From Symploca sp. SIO1C2 (lineage in GTDB: Bacteria; Cyanobacteriota; Cyanobacteriia; Cyanobacteriales; Coleofasciculaceae): 55,473 nt of DNA. Of the stretch, positions 1 through 7,896 are shown in pieces. The DNA lies in the NCBI GenBank assembly GCA_010672925.1, contig JAAHFP010000043.1, positions 1-55,473 of the forward strand, given 5' to 3'. The notes under the pieces are model-generated. The model was not told the origin of the DNA. It was given only the letters and a program-made list of their open reading frames with translations, and searched no databases. A program made the translations under genes and the position numbers. Numbering within the stretch: the first letter of the stretch is position 1; every line of letters starts with the position of its first letter.

Positions 1-90
1 CCAATATTCTTGTGGATGCAGTGTCATACCTTGAAGATAACTCGCGTGCTCTATTCCCATGTATCTTCCAAGTTATGTACGGTATTTGTG

Positions 91-190
91 ATGGGGGGTC
101 ATGCCCCCCATTCGCCAGCGGTATCCTCGCAGGGGAGGGGTTTGGGGAGGGGTCAGACCCCCCAGTCGATTCGCCCACAGTATCCTTAAG
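91..190. repeat. Paired hairpin direct repeats, G/C-rich
   Basis: Two related blocks follow each other. Each begins with a G-run/C-run hairpin (GGGGGGTCATGCCCCCC near 93-109; GGGGTCAGACCCCCC near 148-164) and ends with a version of ATTCGCC..CAGTATCCT. No gene can be supported across positions 1-195: the open frame at 12-224 runs through the repeat and has no ribosome binding site. Confidence 0.5.
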
Positions 191-195
191 TTCCA

Positions 196-345
196 GGCTA
201 ATAGCTCAAGTCATCTTTAGATGACTCAATTTTCTCTAAAATCTTCAGTCCACTTGAGTGGACTTTAGCTATTAGCCCAGAACTTGAGTTCTGGGTGGTG
301 TGGAAGCTAGTCTTTAAGCTATCCCTAACTTAAGTTGACACCAAT
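196..345 (+). repeat. Multi-hairpin dispersed repeat, copy A
   Basis: The segment holds three short palindromes in a row: AGTCATCTTTAGATGACT (about 209-226), GTCCACTTGAGTGGAC (248-263) and CCAGAACTTGAGTTCTGG (277-294). They are joined by the recurring words AGCTATTAGCC and CTTCAGTCC and finish with TTAAGTTGACACCAATG. Related copies lie at 8648-8734, 14733-14876 and 18140-18274. The stems differ in sequence but stay paired. In this copy GGCTAATAGCT at 196-206 is the inverse of AGCTATTAGCC, so the element may fold into one larger structure. Confidence 0.7.
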
Positions 346-739
346 GATTGCATGCGCCCTTGTTGCTTGAACAGACAGAAGTCGTAGGGTGTATTAGCAC
401 CGCAGCTGCTGATGTTCATCGATGCACCTCGGCTAAGGGTTCTAGAAAGGAGATCTTTACGAACTTCTCACCCTGCAAAGGGATATAAACCATTCACTCT
501 CGTATTGAGGGCGCAAGCATTAAGGGCGCAAGCATTAAGGGCGCAAGCATTGCGCCCCTACTAATCCCCCTGCAAAGGGATGTTTCAATCTCGGATTAAG
601 ATTAAGGGTTATTGAGGAGATCGAATGGGAATTTGGAGGATGGAGACTTTAGGGGCACATTGCCTGTACCCTTGTTACTTGAACGTCAGTTGAATTAGAT
701 AAAATCAGAATAAATACATCCTGAGAAGCTGATGCCAAT
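346..739. other. Gene-free leader with a tandem 15-mer
   Basis: No credible gene is visible. GCGCAAGCAT recurs at 511, 526 and 541 in a 15-bp tandem unit, and the last copy forms a hairpin with GCGCCCC. CCTGCAAAGGGAT occurs twice (near 473 and 570). The stretch ends just upstream of the NB-ARC start. Confidence 0.5.
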
Positions 740-2260
740 ATGACTGACTCCCTAAAAGCATCCACCCAAGGACTAACCATTATAGACCAAGCTAGGAAGC
801 GTCGCGGCTGGACAAAAACCAGCACAGCTTGTTGGTGGCAAGATGCTCATACTTCTAGGGCTACCCTGCGGCGCTTTTGGCGAGGTGAAAGGATTCAAAA
901 AGAAGCTTTTATTGGGATTTGTCAGGCTGTTGGTGTTAGTAATTGGGAAACAATCGCACAATTGGTAGAAAGCTCAATAACTAATTTACCAGAACTCAAC
1001 TCTCCCCTGATTGATTGGAATGAAGCGCCAGATATCGATCATTTCTATGGACGTACTCAAGAGTTGAACCAGTTAGAACAATGGATGACGACAGATAACT
1101 GTCAACTAGTAGTAATTATGGGGATGGGTGGTATTGGCAAAACAGCCCTAGCACTTGCTCTAACTGACCGCATCCAATCAGAATTTGAATGTATTATTTG
1201 GCGCTCACTTGTCCATGATTCATCCCTGGCTAATCTCCTCGACAGTTTACTCAATGCCTTTGAACAAAAGACTATCAAAAATGTTATGTCAAGCATAGCT
1301 AAACTGATAGAGCACCTAGAAAAGCGTCGCTGTCTACTGATTCTCGATGGACTTGATGTGGTTTGGCATAGAGTTAAAGATAGAAAAAAATACAGAGAAT
1401 ACAATGCATTCTTGCGGGCGTTAAGCTTCCATAATCAGAGTTGTATCCTGATAACTAGTAGTGAGCCACTGCCAAAATGGGAAGACATTGTTGCTCGCTC
1501 TCAACGGGTTCGCTGTTTAACATTGCAAGGCTTACCGCCAGCTGAAGCACTGATGCTATTACAAGCAGGAGGATTTACCGGTAAAGAGCCGGGACTAAAA
1601 GCTCTAAACAAACTTTACAGGGGTAATCCCCTAGCCTTGAAAACGATAACACCGTTGATTAAATCTCTTTTTGGTGGGGATGTGAAGAGGTTTCTCTTCC
1701 AGAATACCTTAGTAGTGGGCGATCGCTTGCAGGTTTTACTCACTGAGCAATTTAACCGACTTTCTGAGTCTGAGCGCTCAATTGTCTATTGGTTAGCCAT
1801 TTGGCAAGAGCCAATCTCCTTGTACCGCTTGCAAACCCATTGGCTCAATTTATCCGATCCTTCTGTTATTTGGCAAGGAATAGCTGCTTTGGAATCGCGA
1901 TCGCTACTAGAAAAACACTTTAGCACCGATGAGCCATCCTTTACTCTACAACCGATGGTGATGAAAGTAGTAACAGAAAAATTAGTAAAGCAAGCACAGC
2001 AGGAAATTAGTAAGGTTGAACAAACTGGTGATATTCAACATTTTAAACTGTTGAGAACCCACTGGCTTCTGCGGCCAGGTACTGATGATATTGCAGGGGA
2101 TCTGATTCTCTCCCAACTCCAAGAACAATTGTGGTTGAAGTATGGTTCTGCTTTACCTCAAACCCTCAGTGAAATTTTCCCACTCCTGAAAGAACAACCT
2201 CCTTTAGTGGTTGGCTATATCAACTGTAATCTGGTAGCTCTTTTTAATCAAATTGTCTGA
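740..2260 (+). CDS. HTH and NB-ARC NTPase, C-terminally short
   Basis: A STAND-type signalling NTPase. Residues 10-75 form a helix-turn-helix-like N-terminal domain of a kind common on cyanobacterial NB-ARC/WD40 proteins (GLTIIDQARKRRGWTK...TLRRFWRGE). The NB-ARC core follows, with P-loop GMGGIGKT at 128-135, Walker B LLILDGLD at 199-206 and the GNPLAL motif at 295-300. Family members usually continue into pentapeptide, WD40 or TPR sensor repeats. This protein stops after about 500 residues, right before a GTAGGGTG-type repeat (2289), and no repeats follow in any frame. It may be a truncated relic or a short sensorless form. Family members act as switches in signalling or defence; the partner here is unknown. 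Confidence 0.8.
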   Translation: MTDSLKASTQGLTIIDQARKRRGWTKTSTACWWQDAHTSRATLRRFWRGERIQKEAFIGICQAVGVSNWETIAQLVESSITNLPELNSPLIDWNEAPDIDHFYGRTQELNQLEQWMTTDNCQLVVIMGMGGIGKTALALALTDRIQSEFECIIWRSLVHDSSLANLLDSLLNAFEQKTIKNVMSSIAKLIEHLEKRRCLLILDGLDVVWHRVKDRKKYREYNAFLRALSFHNQSCILITSSEPLPKWEDIVARSQRVRCLTLQGLPPAEALMLLQAGGFTGKEPGLKALNKLYRGNPLALKTITPLIKSLFGGDVKRFLFQNTLVVGDRLQVLLTEQFNRLSESERSIVYWLAIWQEPISLYRLQTHWLNLSDPSVIWQGIAALESRSLLEKHFSTDEPSFTLQPMVMKVVTEKLVKQAQQEISKVEQTGDIQHFKLLRTHWLLRPGTDDIAGDLILSQLQEQLWLKYGSALPQTLSEIFPLLKEQPPLVVGYINCNLVALFNQIV

Positions 2261-2288
2261 AGTCGTCAGAATTAATTGAACAGTACCG

Positions 2289-2360
2289 GCGATGTGGTGC
2301 GTTACGCTGCGCTCTAAGCGTAGCATCCCGAAGGGTATACACACCCTACGATAAGTACAT
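2289..2360. repeat. GTGGTGCGTTACGC / CACACCCTACG repeat
   Basis: Begins GATGTGGTGCGTTACGCTGC, contains an inverted CGCTTAGAGCG-type pairing, and ends CACACCCTACGATAAGTACATT. Another copy with the same two ends lies at 24290-24335, and related ends frame the nested inverted repeat at 35784-35993. It separates the NB-ARC gene from the next gene and could act as a terminator-like hairpin. Confidence 0.55.
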
Positions 2361-2382
2361 TCTTTCAGAATAAATCATCTTA

Positions 2383-2823
2383 CTACTTCTCACCAACACC
2401 ATGCGATCGCCACTTTGACAATTCCTTCTGTAGGAACTTGCCCCACTCCACTGCTAGAGAGACTTGCGTGAAAGGAACTTTGACGGAAGCAGTAGGTGCT
2501 GGCAAAATAAATTCTAAGGCAATCTTGCGGCCTCTTTCAGGGGGAGTTTCCAGACTAACTACCTGATTATTTACCAACAAGTGCAGTGATTGCACCTCCT
2601 TGAGAGAGAAGGTTGCTAGGTTGATTGGTCCTTTCCCTGTTGGCTTGCCCCAGGTCAAATCACTATTTTTTTGACCTAAAACCGCATAAATGTCATACTT
2701 AGCTCGTTCAAACTGCTCTGCCCAGCTTTTGTAGGCTTCAAGTTTTTGATATTCGTTCCAACCAGACCAAGCCAGCCAAAAAAAGATAGCTAGCAAGGGT
2801 AGCCAGAGTAAACCACGTTCCAT
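2383..2823 (-). CDS. Membrane-anchored conserved hypothetical protein
   Basis: 146 residues from the chosen ATG. The frame also allows an ATG 14 codons earlier, but AGGAAAGGG lies just upstream of MERGLLWL and fixes that as the better start. Residues 4-18 are one hydrophobic segment (LLWLPLLAIFFWLAWSGW). The remainder is soluble, with alternating beta-like stretches (SLHLLVNNQVVSLE; RKIALEFILP) and no cysteines. Probably an N-terminally anchored periplasmic or lumen-side protein. I do not recognise a named family or a function. It faces the next gene head to head. Confidence 0.65.
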   Translation of the reverse strand: MERGLLWLPLLAIFFWLAWSGWNEYQKLEAYKSWAEQFERAKYDIYAVLGQKNSDLTWGKPTGKGPINLATFSLKEVQSLHLLVNNQVVSLETPPERGRKIALEFILPAPTASVKVPFTQVSLAVEWGKFLQKELSKWRSHGVGEK

Positions 2824-3017
2824 CTTAAAGCTTTTCCCTTTCCTGAATTCAGAGGCTGTGAGCAATACCCACTAACCCAACATTGTACCCAATCTGTGTT
2901 GTTTCATTATCGAGTTTGCTAGAAAATAGCAATATTTTACTCCCTTATGATGTACAACCAATTTTAATGAGCCTATTTCCTATTCCCTATTCCCTATTCC
3001 CACAAACTACCGAAAAA

Positions 3018-3338
3018 ATGTACATTTACCCAGTGAAAAATGCTATAATTAAGTTTATTACTCTGTTATTATTACTAACTTTCTCTTTAGCGATCGCACC
3101 ACCGGCTGAAGCCTCGTTCTGCCGGAACTCAAATGACCACTCAATTTGTGTCCTCAGTATTAAACGAAGTGCCAAGAATTACTGGGAATATCGAGTAGTT
3201 ATTAGTATTGATGGTAAAAAACAACCGTTAGAGGTATATAACTGTCGGAAGCGCATCAAAATTAACCGACAGGGAGATATTATACCCTTTCAAGCAAATA
3301 GCCCAGGGGAAATTATCTGTAGTTTCTTTAAAAAGTAG
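3018..3338 (+). CDS. Small secreted protein with signal peptide
   Basis: 106 residues from ATG at 3018, chosen because the 45 codons upstream encode the low-complexity string of the intergenic CCTATTCCCTATTCCC repeat. Residues 8-30 make a classical signal peptide (IIKFITLLLLLTFSLAIAPPAEAS, cleavage probably after AEA). The mature part of about 75 residues has four cysteines (FCRNSNDHSICVL, YNCRK, IICSF) and is basic, consistent with a disulfide-bonded exported protein. No family recognised. Confidence 0.55.
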   Translation: MYIYPVKNAIIKFITLLLLLTFSLAIAPPAEASFCRNSNDHSICVLSIKRSAKNYWEYRVVISIDGKKQPLEVYNCRKRIKINRQGDIIPFQANSPGEIICSFFKK

Positions 3339-3626
3339 GTAGTACCGCTGCGCGGAATTAAGAATTCAAAATTCAAAATTCAAAATTTGCCGGACTCCGT
3401 CCCGCTGCGCTAACGCTTTGCTGCGATGCACCATGCTTTGCAAATGCTCACCATGCTACGCATTCCAAAATTCAAAATGCTTATATAGTAAGGATTATAT
3501 AGCAATCGCCAAGGCGGTTAGGACAATACCAAATGCTGAAACCTTTACCTGTCAACCTCTTCCCTTCTGCCTTCTGCCCTCTGCCCTCTGCCTTTTGCTA
3601 TACTTTCTACTGCACTGGAGGTTTTA
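3339..3626. other. Repeat-rich spacer upstream of the GST gene
   Basis: Contains AAAATTCAAAATTC runs, duplicated ATGC(T)-type words and a CTTCTGCCCTCTGCCCTCTGCC array ending at about 3600. The open frame at 3418-3627 is low complexity and is not a supported gene. CACTGGAGG at 3612-3620 gives a ribosome binding site for the GST start. Confidence 0.5.
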
Positions 3627-4280
3627 ATGCTGAAGTTTTATTATCATGCCATATCACCAATCAGCCGACGGGTTTGGCTGGGACTCCTCGAAAAAGGAAT
3701 TCCCTTTGAGCCGATTATTATGAACCTTAAAGGGGAACAATTCGAGCCGGAATTTTTATCCCTTAATCCATTTCATCATATTCCGGTTGTCGTAGATGGG
3801 GAGCTGCGTATCATAGAATCCATAGCGATTTTGGACTATTTAGAGGCGAAGTATTCATCCCCTTCCCTGACACCTCAAGAGCCAGACGCGATCGCTAAAA
3901 TGCGTATGGTACAAATGGTAATCACCAACGAACTTACCACCAAAATATCGGCTCTCTTGATGGCAATTGATGCCCCAGGAATTGATATTGCAACAGTTAG
4001 ACATATTGCAACCGCCTTTGATTTTTTGACGGAACAACTCGGTGATTCTGCCTATTTCGGTGGAGATAGTTTGTCTTTAGCAGATATTACCGCAGGGGCG
4101 CTATTGCCTTTTCAAATAAGACTTGGTGTTGAGTTGAAAGATCATCCCAAGATTGCAGCTTGGTATGAACGTATCATGGCGCGGGAGTCGTGGCAACAAA
4201 CGGAACCAGATGATGATACTTTTGAAGCTTGGAAACAGTCCATTTTGTTGATGATCAAGCGTCGTAAAAAGAAGGCTTAG
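3627..4280 (+). CDS. Glutathione S-transferase family protein
   Basis: 217 residues with the two-domain GST plan. A thioredoxin-like N-terminal half (about 1-77) carries the glutathione-site signature ...NPFHHIPVVVDGELRIIESIAILDYLEAKY. An all-helical C-terminal domain (about 85-205) follows, with FGGDSLSLADITAGALLPF. The candidate catalytic residue is Ser in SPISRRVW, as in theta-like bacterial GSTs. It would conjugate or reduce hydrophobic or peroxidised substrates with glutathione in the cytosol; the substrate cannot be read from sequence. AGGAGG-like TGGAGG lies 6 bases before the ATG. The C-terminus is strongly basic (KRRKKKA). It stands alone on its strand. Confidence 0.85.
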   Translation: MLKFYYHAISPISRRVWLGLLEKGIPFEPIIMNLKGEQFEPEFLSLNPFHHIPVVVDGELRIIESIAILDYLEAKYSSPSLTPQEPDAIAKMRMVQMVITNELTTKISALLMAIDAPGIDIATVRHIATAFDFLTEQLGDSAYFGGDSLSLADITAGALLPFQIRLGVELKDHPKIAAWYERIMARESWQQTEPDDDTFEAWKQSILLMIKRRKKKA

Positions 4281-4329
4281 TGCAGGGATCGGGTGTACTT
4301 ATTACTCATTACTCATTACTCATTACTCA

Positions 4330-5010
4330 TTACTCATTACTTATATTTGCAGTGGTGTTTGCTTTTACTTGAGCCTGACTCAGGGTATTTGCCAATTTAT
4401 CGGCAATCCCCTCTACCCAATTCTCATCCTGCTTCGTATAACTGCGAGGGGCATTAGCTCCTAAAATTAGAGCTCCTTGGCTACCCAGAGGTTGGCAAAT
4501 AAGTCCTTGGGTATTTTCTGGCAAGTAGTCAAACTCAATACGCCCTGGATAAATCTTGAGGTCAACCAAGTATACAGCTTTCTGTTTCTCTAGAACCCGC
4601 TTTAAGATCGCTCCTGGTGTCACCTTCTGATTTTTCCCCAAGATTCCTCGGCGTAGTAAAACTTGGCCTTGGTAGAAAACCACAAGCGATCGCGTTACTG
4701 TATTAGTTAGTAAAAGATGGGATGCCCAAGCTAGTTCAGTTTTGAGTTCAGTTGGTAAGGTGGGCTCCAGTTCAAAACCTTCCTCACCAACTAAGTCAAC
4801 TGCCTCAGGGGAGCGGGGTTGTACTCGTTGCCATAGTAAACCCGTCAAAATCAACACCGCACTTAAAATTACTCCCAGAACATCTGCACGAGCCTGAGAG
4901 TCGGTTAGCTGTGGTGTCAGTAAGCGGTTAATTACTAGCAGTACACTGCCTAATCCACCAACAGCAAATGGCAATTGCCGCAGTACGTAGTTTTGATCGG
5001 ATTTAGTCAT
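4330..5010 (-). CDS. CCB2/CCB4-type complex C cofactor assembly protein
   Basis: 226 residues. Two hydrophobic segments lie at the N-terminus (about 12-30 and 43-60), followed by a soluble domain. The pattern matches the cyanobacterial/plastid CCB2-CCB4 family, which helps attach the covalent heme c' (ci) to cytochrome b6 in assembly of the b6f complex in the thylakoid membrane. Recognition rests on overall sequence character (LLTNTVTRSLVVFYQGQVLLRRGI, LGANAPRSYTKQDENWVEGIADKL); there is no catalytic motif. It lies downstream of rpaB on the same strand, with a 155-base spacer of CTACCACCTA and GGGGAATGG repeats between them, so co-transcription is possible but not shown. Confidence 0.75.
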   Translation of the reverse strand: MTKSDQNYVLRQLPFAVGGLGSVLLVINRLLTPQLTDSQARADVLGVILSAVLILTGLLWQRVQPRSPEAVDLVGEEGFELEPTLPTELKTELAWASHLLLTNTVTRSLVVFYQGQVLLRRGILGKNQKVTPGAILKRVLEKQKAVYLVDLKIYPGRIEFDYLPENTQGLICQPLGSQGALILGANAPRSYTKQDENWVEGIADKLANTLSQAQVKANTTANISNE

Positions 5011-5021
5011 TTGAAGAAATG

Positions 5022-5164
5022 GGGAATGGGGAATGGGGAATGGGGAATGGAGAATGGAGAAGGTCGAATGGAGAATGTAAAATTGGGAATACTAACACCT
5101 ACCACCTACTACCTACCATCTACCATCTACCACCTACCACCTACTACCTACCACCTACCACCTA
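5022..5164. repeat. GGGGAATGG and CTACCACCTA simple repeats
   Basis: 5022-5060 is a run of GGGGAATGG units. 5091-5164 is an array of CTACCACCTA/CTACCATCTA units, the same heptamer-based family as the long array at 18281-18511. Non-coding. Confidence 0.7.
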
Positions 5165-5165
5165 A

Positions 5166-5894
5166 TCATTCTTCCCCTGGTTCAATAATCCTTTGGAACA
5201 AATAACCGGTACCTCGCGCTGTAAGAATTAGTTCTGGATTGCTGGGGTCATCTTCCAACTTTGCCCGTAATCTGGAGATATGGACATCTACCACACGGGT
5301 ATCCACATGACGCTCTGGGGTATATCCCCATACTTCCTGCAAAATCTCTGAACGAGAATAAGGCTCACCGGAGCGGCTGACTAGCAATTCTAGAAGACTG
5401 AACTCCATGCCCGTGAGTCGGATACGCTCATCTCCTTTGTAAACTTGCCGCTTGTTGGTATCAATTTTGATACTTCCGACATGGATGACACCAGAGCTTG
5501 GTATCCCAGAAGCACCAATTTTGTCAACCCGTCGCAAGACTGAACGAATACGAGCTTCCAATTCTTTAGGAGAAAAGGGCTTGACAACATAGTCATCAGC
5601 TCCTAACTCTAAACCTGTAATTCGGTCTGCAACATCTCCTAAAGCAGTTAGCATAATAATAGGGATGTCAGATTCCTTTCGTAACTCCTGACAGACGCCA
5701 TAACCGTCAAGTTTGGGCATCATGACATCTAGAACTACTAGATCCGGCTCAGCATTGCGAAAGGTGTCGAGAGCTTCTTCTCCATCAGCAGCTGTAACGA
5801 CATCATAGCCAATCATGGAAAGACGAGTTTCCAGGATGCGACGGATACTAGCTTCGTCATCGACAACGAGGATTTTTTCTTTATGGACTTCCAA
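5166..5894 (-). CDS. rpaB: OmpR-type response regulator RpaB
   Basis: DNA-binding response regulator that in cyanobacteria controls high-light and photosystem genes and energy transfer from phycobilisomes, working with the kinase NblS/Hik33. A receiver domain (KILVVDDE, phospho-acceptor D56 in VVLDVMMP, KPFSPKELE) is followed by a winged-helix domain (LTGMEFSLLELLVSR, SEILQEVWGY, VVDVHISRLRAKL). I chose the TTG start at 5894: it gives LEVHKEKILVVDDE, matching the family N-terminus and putting the acceptor at D56. AGGAGT lies 10 bases upstream (5905-5910). An ATG 10 codons earlier is the alternative. It is divergent from radA, and the 180-base AT-rich space between them must hold both promoters. 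No kinase gene is nearby. Confidence 0.93.
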   Translation of the reverse strand: MEVHKEKILVVDDEASIRRILETRLSMIGYDVVTAADGEEALDTFRNAEPDLVVLDVMMPKLDGYGVCQELRKESDIPIIMLTALGDVADRITGLELGADDYVVKPFSPKELEARIRSVLRRVDKIGASGIPSSGVIHVGSIKIDTNKRQVYKGDERIRLTGMEFSLLELLVSRSGEPYSRSEILQEVWGYTPERHVDTRVVDVHISRLRAKLEDDPSNPELILTARGTGYLFQRIIEPGEE

Positions 5895-6074
5895 GTTACC
5901 CAATACTCCTGAGGTTATGGTCACTAAATTGTTAATTTATTAACACTTATTCTATTAAGATATAACCCTTTACGAAGGTTTTTTACGCTTTTAAGGGGCT
6001 ATATTGCAATAGTTGCAGCTTTTCTTAATGTTTGTTAGTAATTTTTTAAGATTTTTTTATATTTTTAACTCAGG

Positions 6075-7622
6075 ATGCCTAAGTCTAAATCCCTATATAT
6101 TTGTAACGCTTGTGGGGCAGAATCTTCCCAATGGTACGGTAAATGCCCATCCTGTGGTGCCTGGGACTCTTTGAAAGAAGAGGTGGTGGCAAACTCTCCT
6201 AATCTACTTAATCGAGGAGGTTGGCAATCCAATAATCATACCCATCAGCAGTCAGGAAGTAAAACTCCAGCACAACCGAGGTCTTCCCTCAAATTCTCAG
6301 AAATTTCCGATGGTGTCCAGCTCCGGTTTGCTTCCGGTTATGGTGAACTAGATAGGGTGCTAGGGGGTGGTATTGTTCCTGGTTCTTTAGTGCTGATTGG
6401 TGGTGATCCAGGAATTGGTAAATCAACTCTGCTGCTGCAAGTTGCCAATCAATTAGCCCATGTCCATCGCATTCTTTATGTCAGTGCCGAAGAGTCGGGA
6501 CAACAGGTGAAACTGCGAGCATCTCGCTTGGGTGTTGGGGAAGAACCTGAGGAGGAAGTTGTAGAAGATACTGCTAATGGTAGTGGCAAGAAGAAGGGCA
6601 AGAGGGACAAGGGAAACAAGGGAGACAAGGAAGATAAAGAAGAACCTAGTTTGTTTGTGTTGCCGGAGACGGATTTAGAAGAAATTCTGCGGGAGTTGGA
6701 ATCTCTTAAACCTCAAGTGGCGGTAATTGATAGTATTCAAACTCTTTACTTTGCTTCCTTAACTTCTGCTCCTGGTTCTGTTGCCCAGGTAAGAGAATGT
6801 ACTTCGGCGCTGATGCAAGTGGCAAAGCGGGAGAATATTACTCTGTTAATCGTCGGTCATGTGACCAAGGAAGGAGCGATCGCAGGGCCAAGGGTGTTGG
6901 AACATTTAGTAGATACGGTATTGTATTTTGAAGGCGATCGTTTTGCGTCTCACCGACTGCTGCGGTCAGTAAAAAACCGCTTCGGTGCTACCCATGAAAT
7001 TGGCATTTTTGAAATGGTAGATAAAGGTTTGCAGGAGGTACTCAATCCTTCCGAACTCTTTTTAGGCAACCGAGATGAAGCGGGTCCTGGTACTGCTACT
7101 GTTGTTGCTTGTGAAGGGACTCGTCCGATTTTGGTAGAGTTGCAAGCGTTGGTGGCTCCCGCTAGTTATGGTTCTCCGCGACGTTCAACTACTGGCATTG
7201 ATTATAGTCGCCTGCAACAAATCCTGGCGGTACTGGAAAAGCGGGTGGGAATTCCTTTGTCTAAACTCGATGCTTATGTGGCTACTGCTGGAGGTTTGGG
7301 AGTAGAGGAACCAGCGGCAGATTTGGGAATTGCGGTAGCAGTGGTGGCGAGTTTTCGCGATCGCGTAGTTCACCCCCGTACAGTTATGATTGGGGAAGTG
7401 GGTTTAGGGGGACAAGTAAGGCTGGTTTCCCAAATGGAACTCCGTCTCAAAGAAGCGGCTAAGTTGGGTTTTCAACGAGCGATTATTCCCAAAGGTCAAA
7501 CTTTACCGGATGTCGGTTTGGAAATAGTACCGGTGGCTAGGGTTTTGGATGCGATTATTGCGGCTTTGCCCGGTGGTTTGCGTCAGAATGCCATTGATGA
7601 GGTGATGGATGAGGATTTTTGA
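6075..7622 (+). CDS. radA: DNA repair protein RadA/Sms
   Basis: RecA-family ATPase that helps process recombination intermediates (branch migration). 515 residues against about 455-460 in many bacteria. C4 zinc finger at C10, C13, C24, C27. Walker A GGDPGIGKST at 109-118. The RadA-specific KNRFG motif is at 300-304, followed by a C-terminal Lon-protease-like domain. Residues about 155-191 are an extra, highly charged spacer (EEPEEEVV...KKKGKRDKGNKGDKEDKEE). Its DNA (6537-6647) is the same AGGGACAAGGGAGACAAGG simple repeat found between genes at 20200-20290, here read in frame on the other strand. Start ATG follows AACTCAGG. Divergent from rpaB; the next gene starts 8 bases after the stop. Confidence 0.95.
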   Translation: MPKSKSLYICNACGAESSQWYGKCPSCGAWDSLKEEVVANSPNLLNRGGWQSNNHTHQQSGSKTPAQPRSSLKFSEISDGVQLRFASGYGELDRVLGGGIVPGSLVLIGGDPGIGKSTLLLQVANQLAHVHRILYVSAEESGQQVKLRASRLGVGEEPEEEVVEDTANGSGKKKGKRDKGNKGDKEDKEEPSLFVLPETDLEEILRELESLKPQVAVIDSIQTLYFASLTSAPGSVAQVRECTSALMQVAKRENITLLIVGHVTKEGAIAGPRVLEHLVDTVLYFEGDRFASHRLLRSVKNRFGATHEIGIFEMVDKGLQEVLNPSELFLGNRDEAGPGTATVVACEGTRPILVELQALVAPASYGSPRRSTTGIDYSRLQQILAVLEKRVGIPLSKLDAYVATAGGLGVEEPAADLGIAVAVVASFRDRVVHPRTVMIGEVGLGGQVRLVSQMELRLKEAAKLGFQRAIIPKGQTLPDVGLEIVPVARVLDAIIAALPGGLRQNAIDEVMDEDF

Positions 7623-7630
7623 GGTTTGTA

Positions 7631-7867
7631 ATGAAAGAGTATACAACTTTATCGGAAGAGTTAGCCAAACTTTCTTCAGAAAGACAAGAAAAGATCAAAG
7701 CTAGAGCGTCTAGACTTTATCTTGAAGAACTGACTTTCAAATATTTGCAAGAGAAGTTAGGAGTTTCTGAGGCAGAATTAGCTCAATATTTTAATGAACC
7801 ACAAAGGCACATTCTCCGAAGGAGTTCCCGAAGGGTAGGACACAAAGGATTAATCGATTTGTCGTAA
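7631..7867 (+). pseudogene. Truncated HTH antitoxin-like gene
   Basis: The N-terminal 60 residues (TTLSEELAKLSSERQEKIKARASRLYLEELTFKYLQEKLGVSEAELAQYF) look like the short XRE-type antitoxins common in cyanobacteria, with the first half of a helix-turn-helix. After EPQRH the frame enters a 100-bp repeat (7797-7896), so the last 22 residues (ILRRSSRRVGHKGLIDLS) are repeat-encoded. The expected second half of the HTH (a G.....S..E+ pattern) is missing. GAGG sits 6 bases before the ATG, overlapping the radA stop. Probably a remnant; the partner toxin is not visible. Confidence 0.55.
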
Positions 7868-7896
7868 AATGATTCACTATGAAACCCCTTGATGCT
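7797..7896 (+). repeat. 100-bp direct repeat, copy 1
   Basis: Nearly identical to 8491-8590: about 95 of 100 positions agree by eye. It contains CCGAAGGGTAGGACACAAAGGA and, at its end, the start codon and first six codons of the gene at 7879. A third, partial copy (22 bases) lies at 9598-9619. Confidence 0.85.

Noticed and set aside
12-224. 70-codon open frame at the window start
   Set aside because: It crosses paired G/C hairpin repeats, has no ribosome binding site and no family character.
470-595. Possible CRISPR-like repeat (CCTGCAAAGGGAT and GTTTCAATC)
   Set aside because: CCTGCAAAGGGAT occurs only twice and the second copy is followed by GTTTCAATC with no regularly spaced repeats or spacers of similar length, so no array can be claimed.
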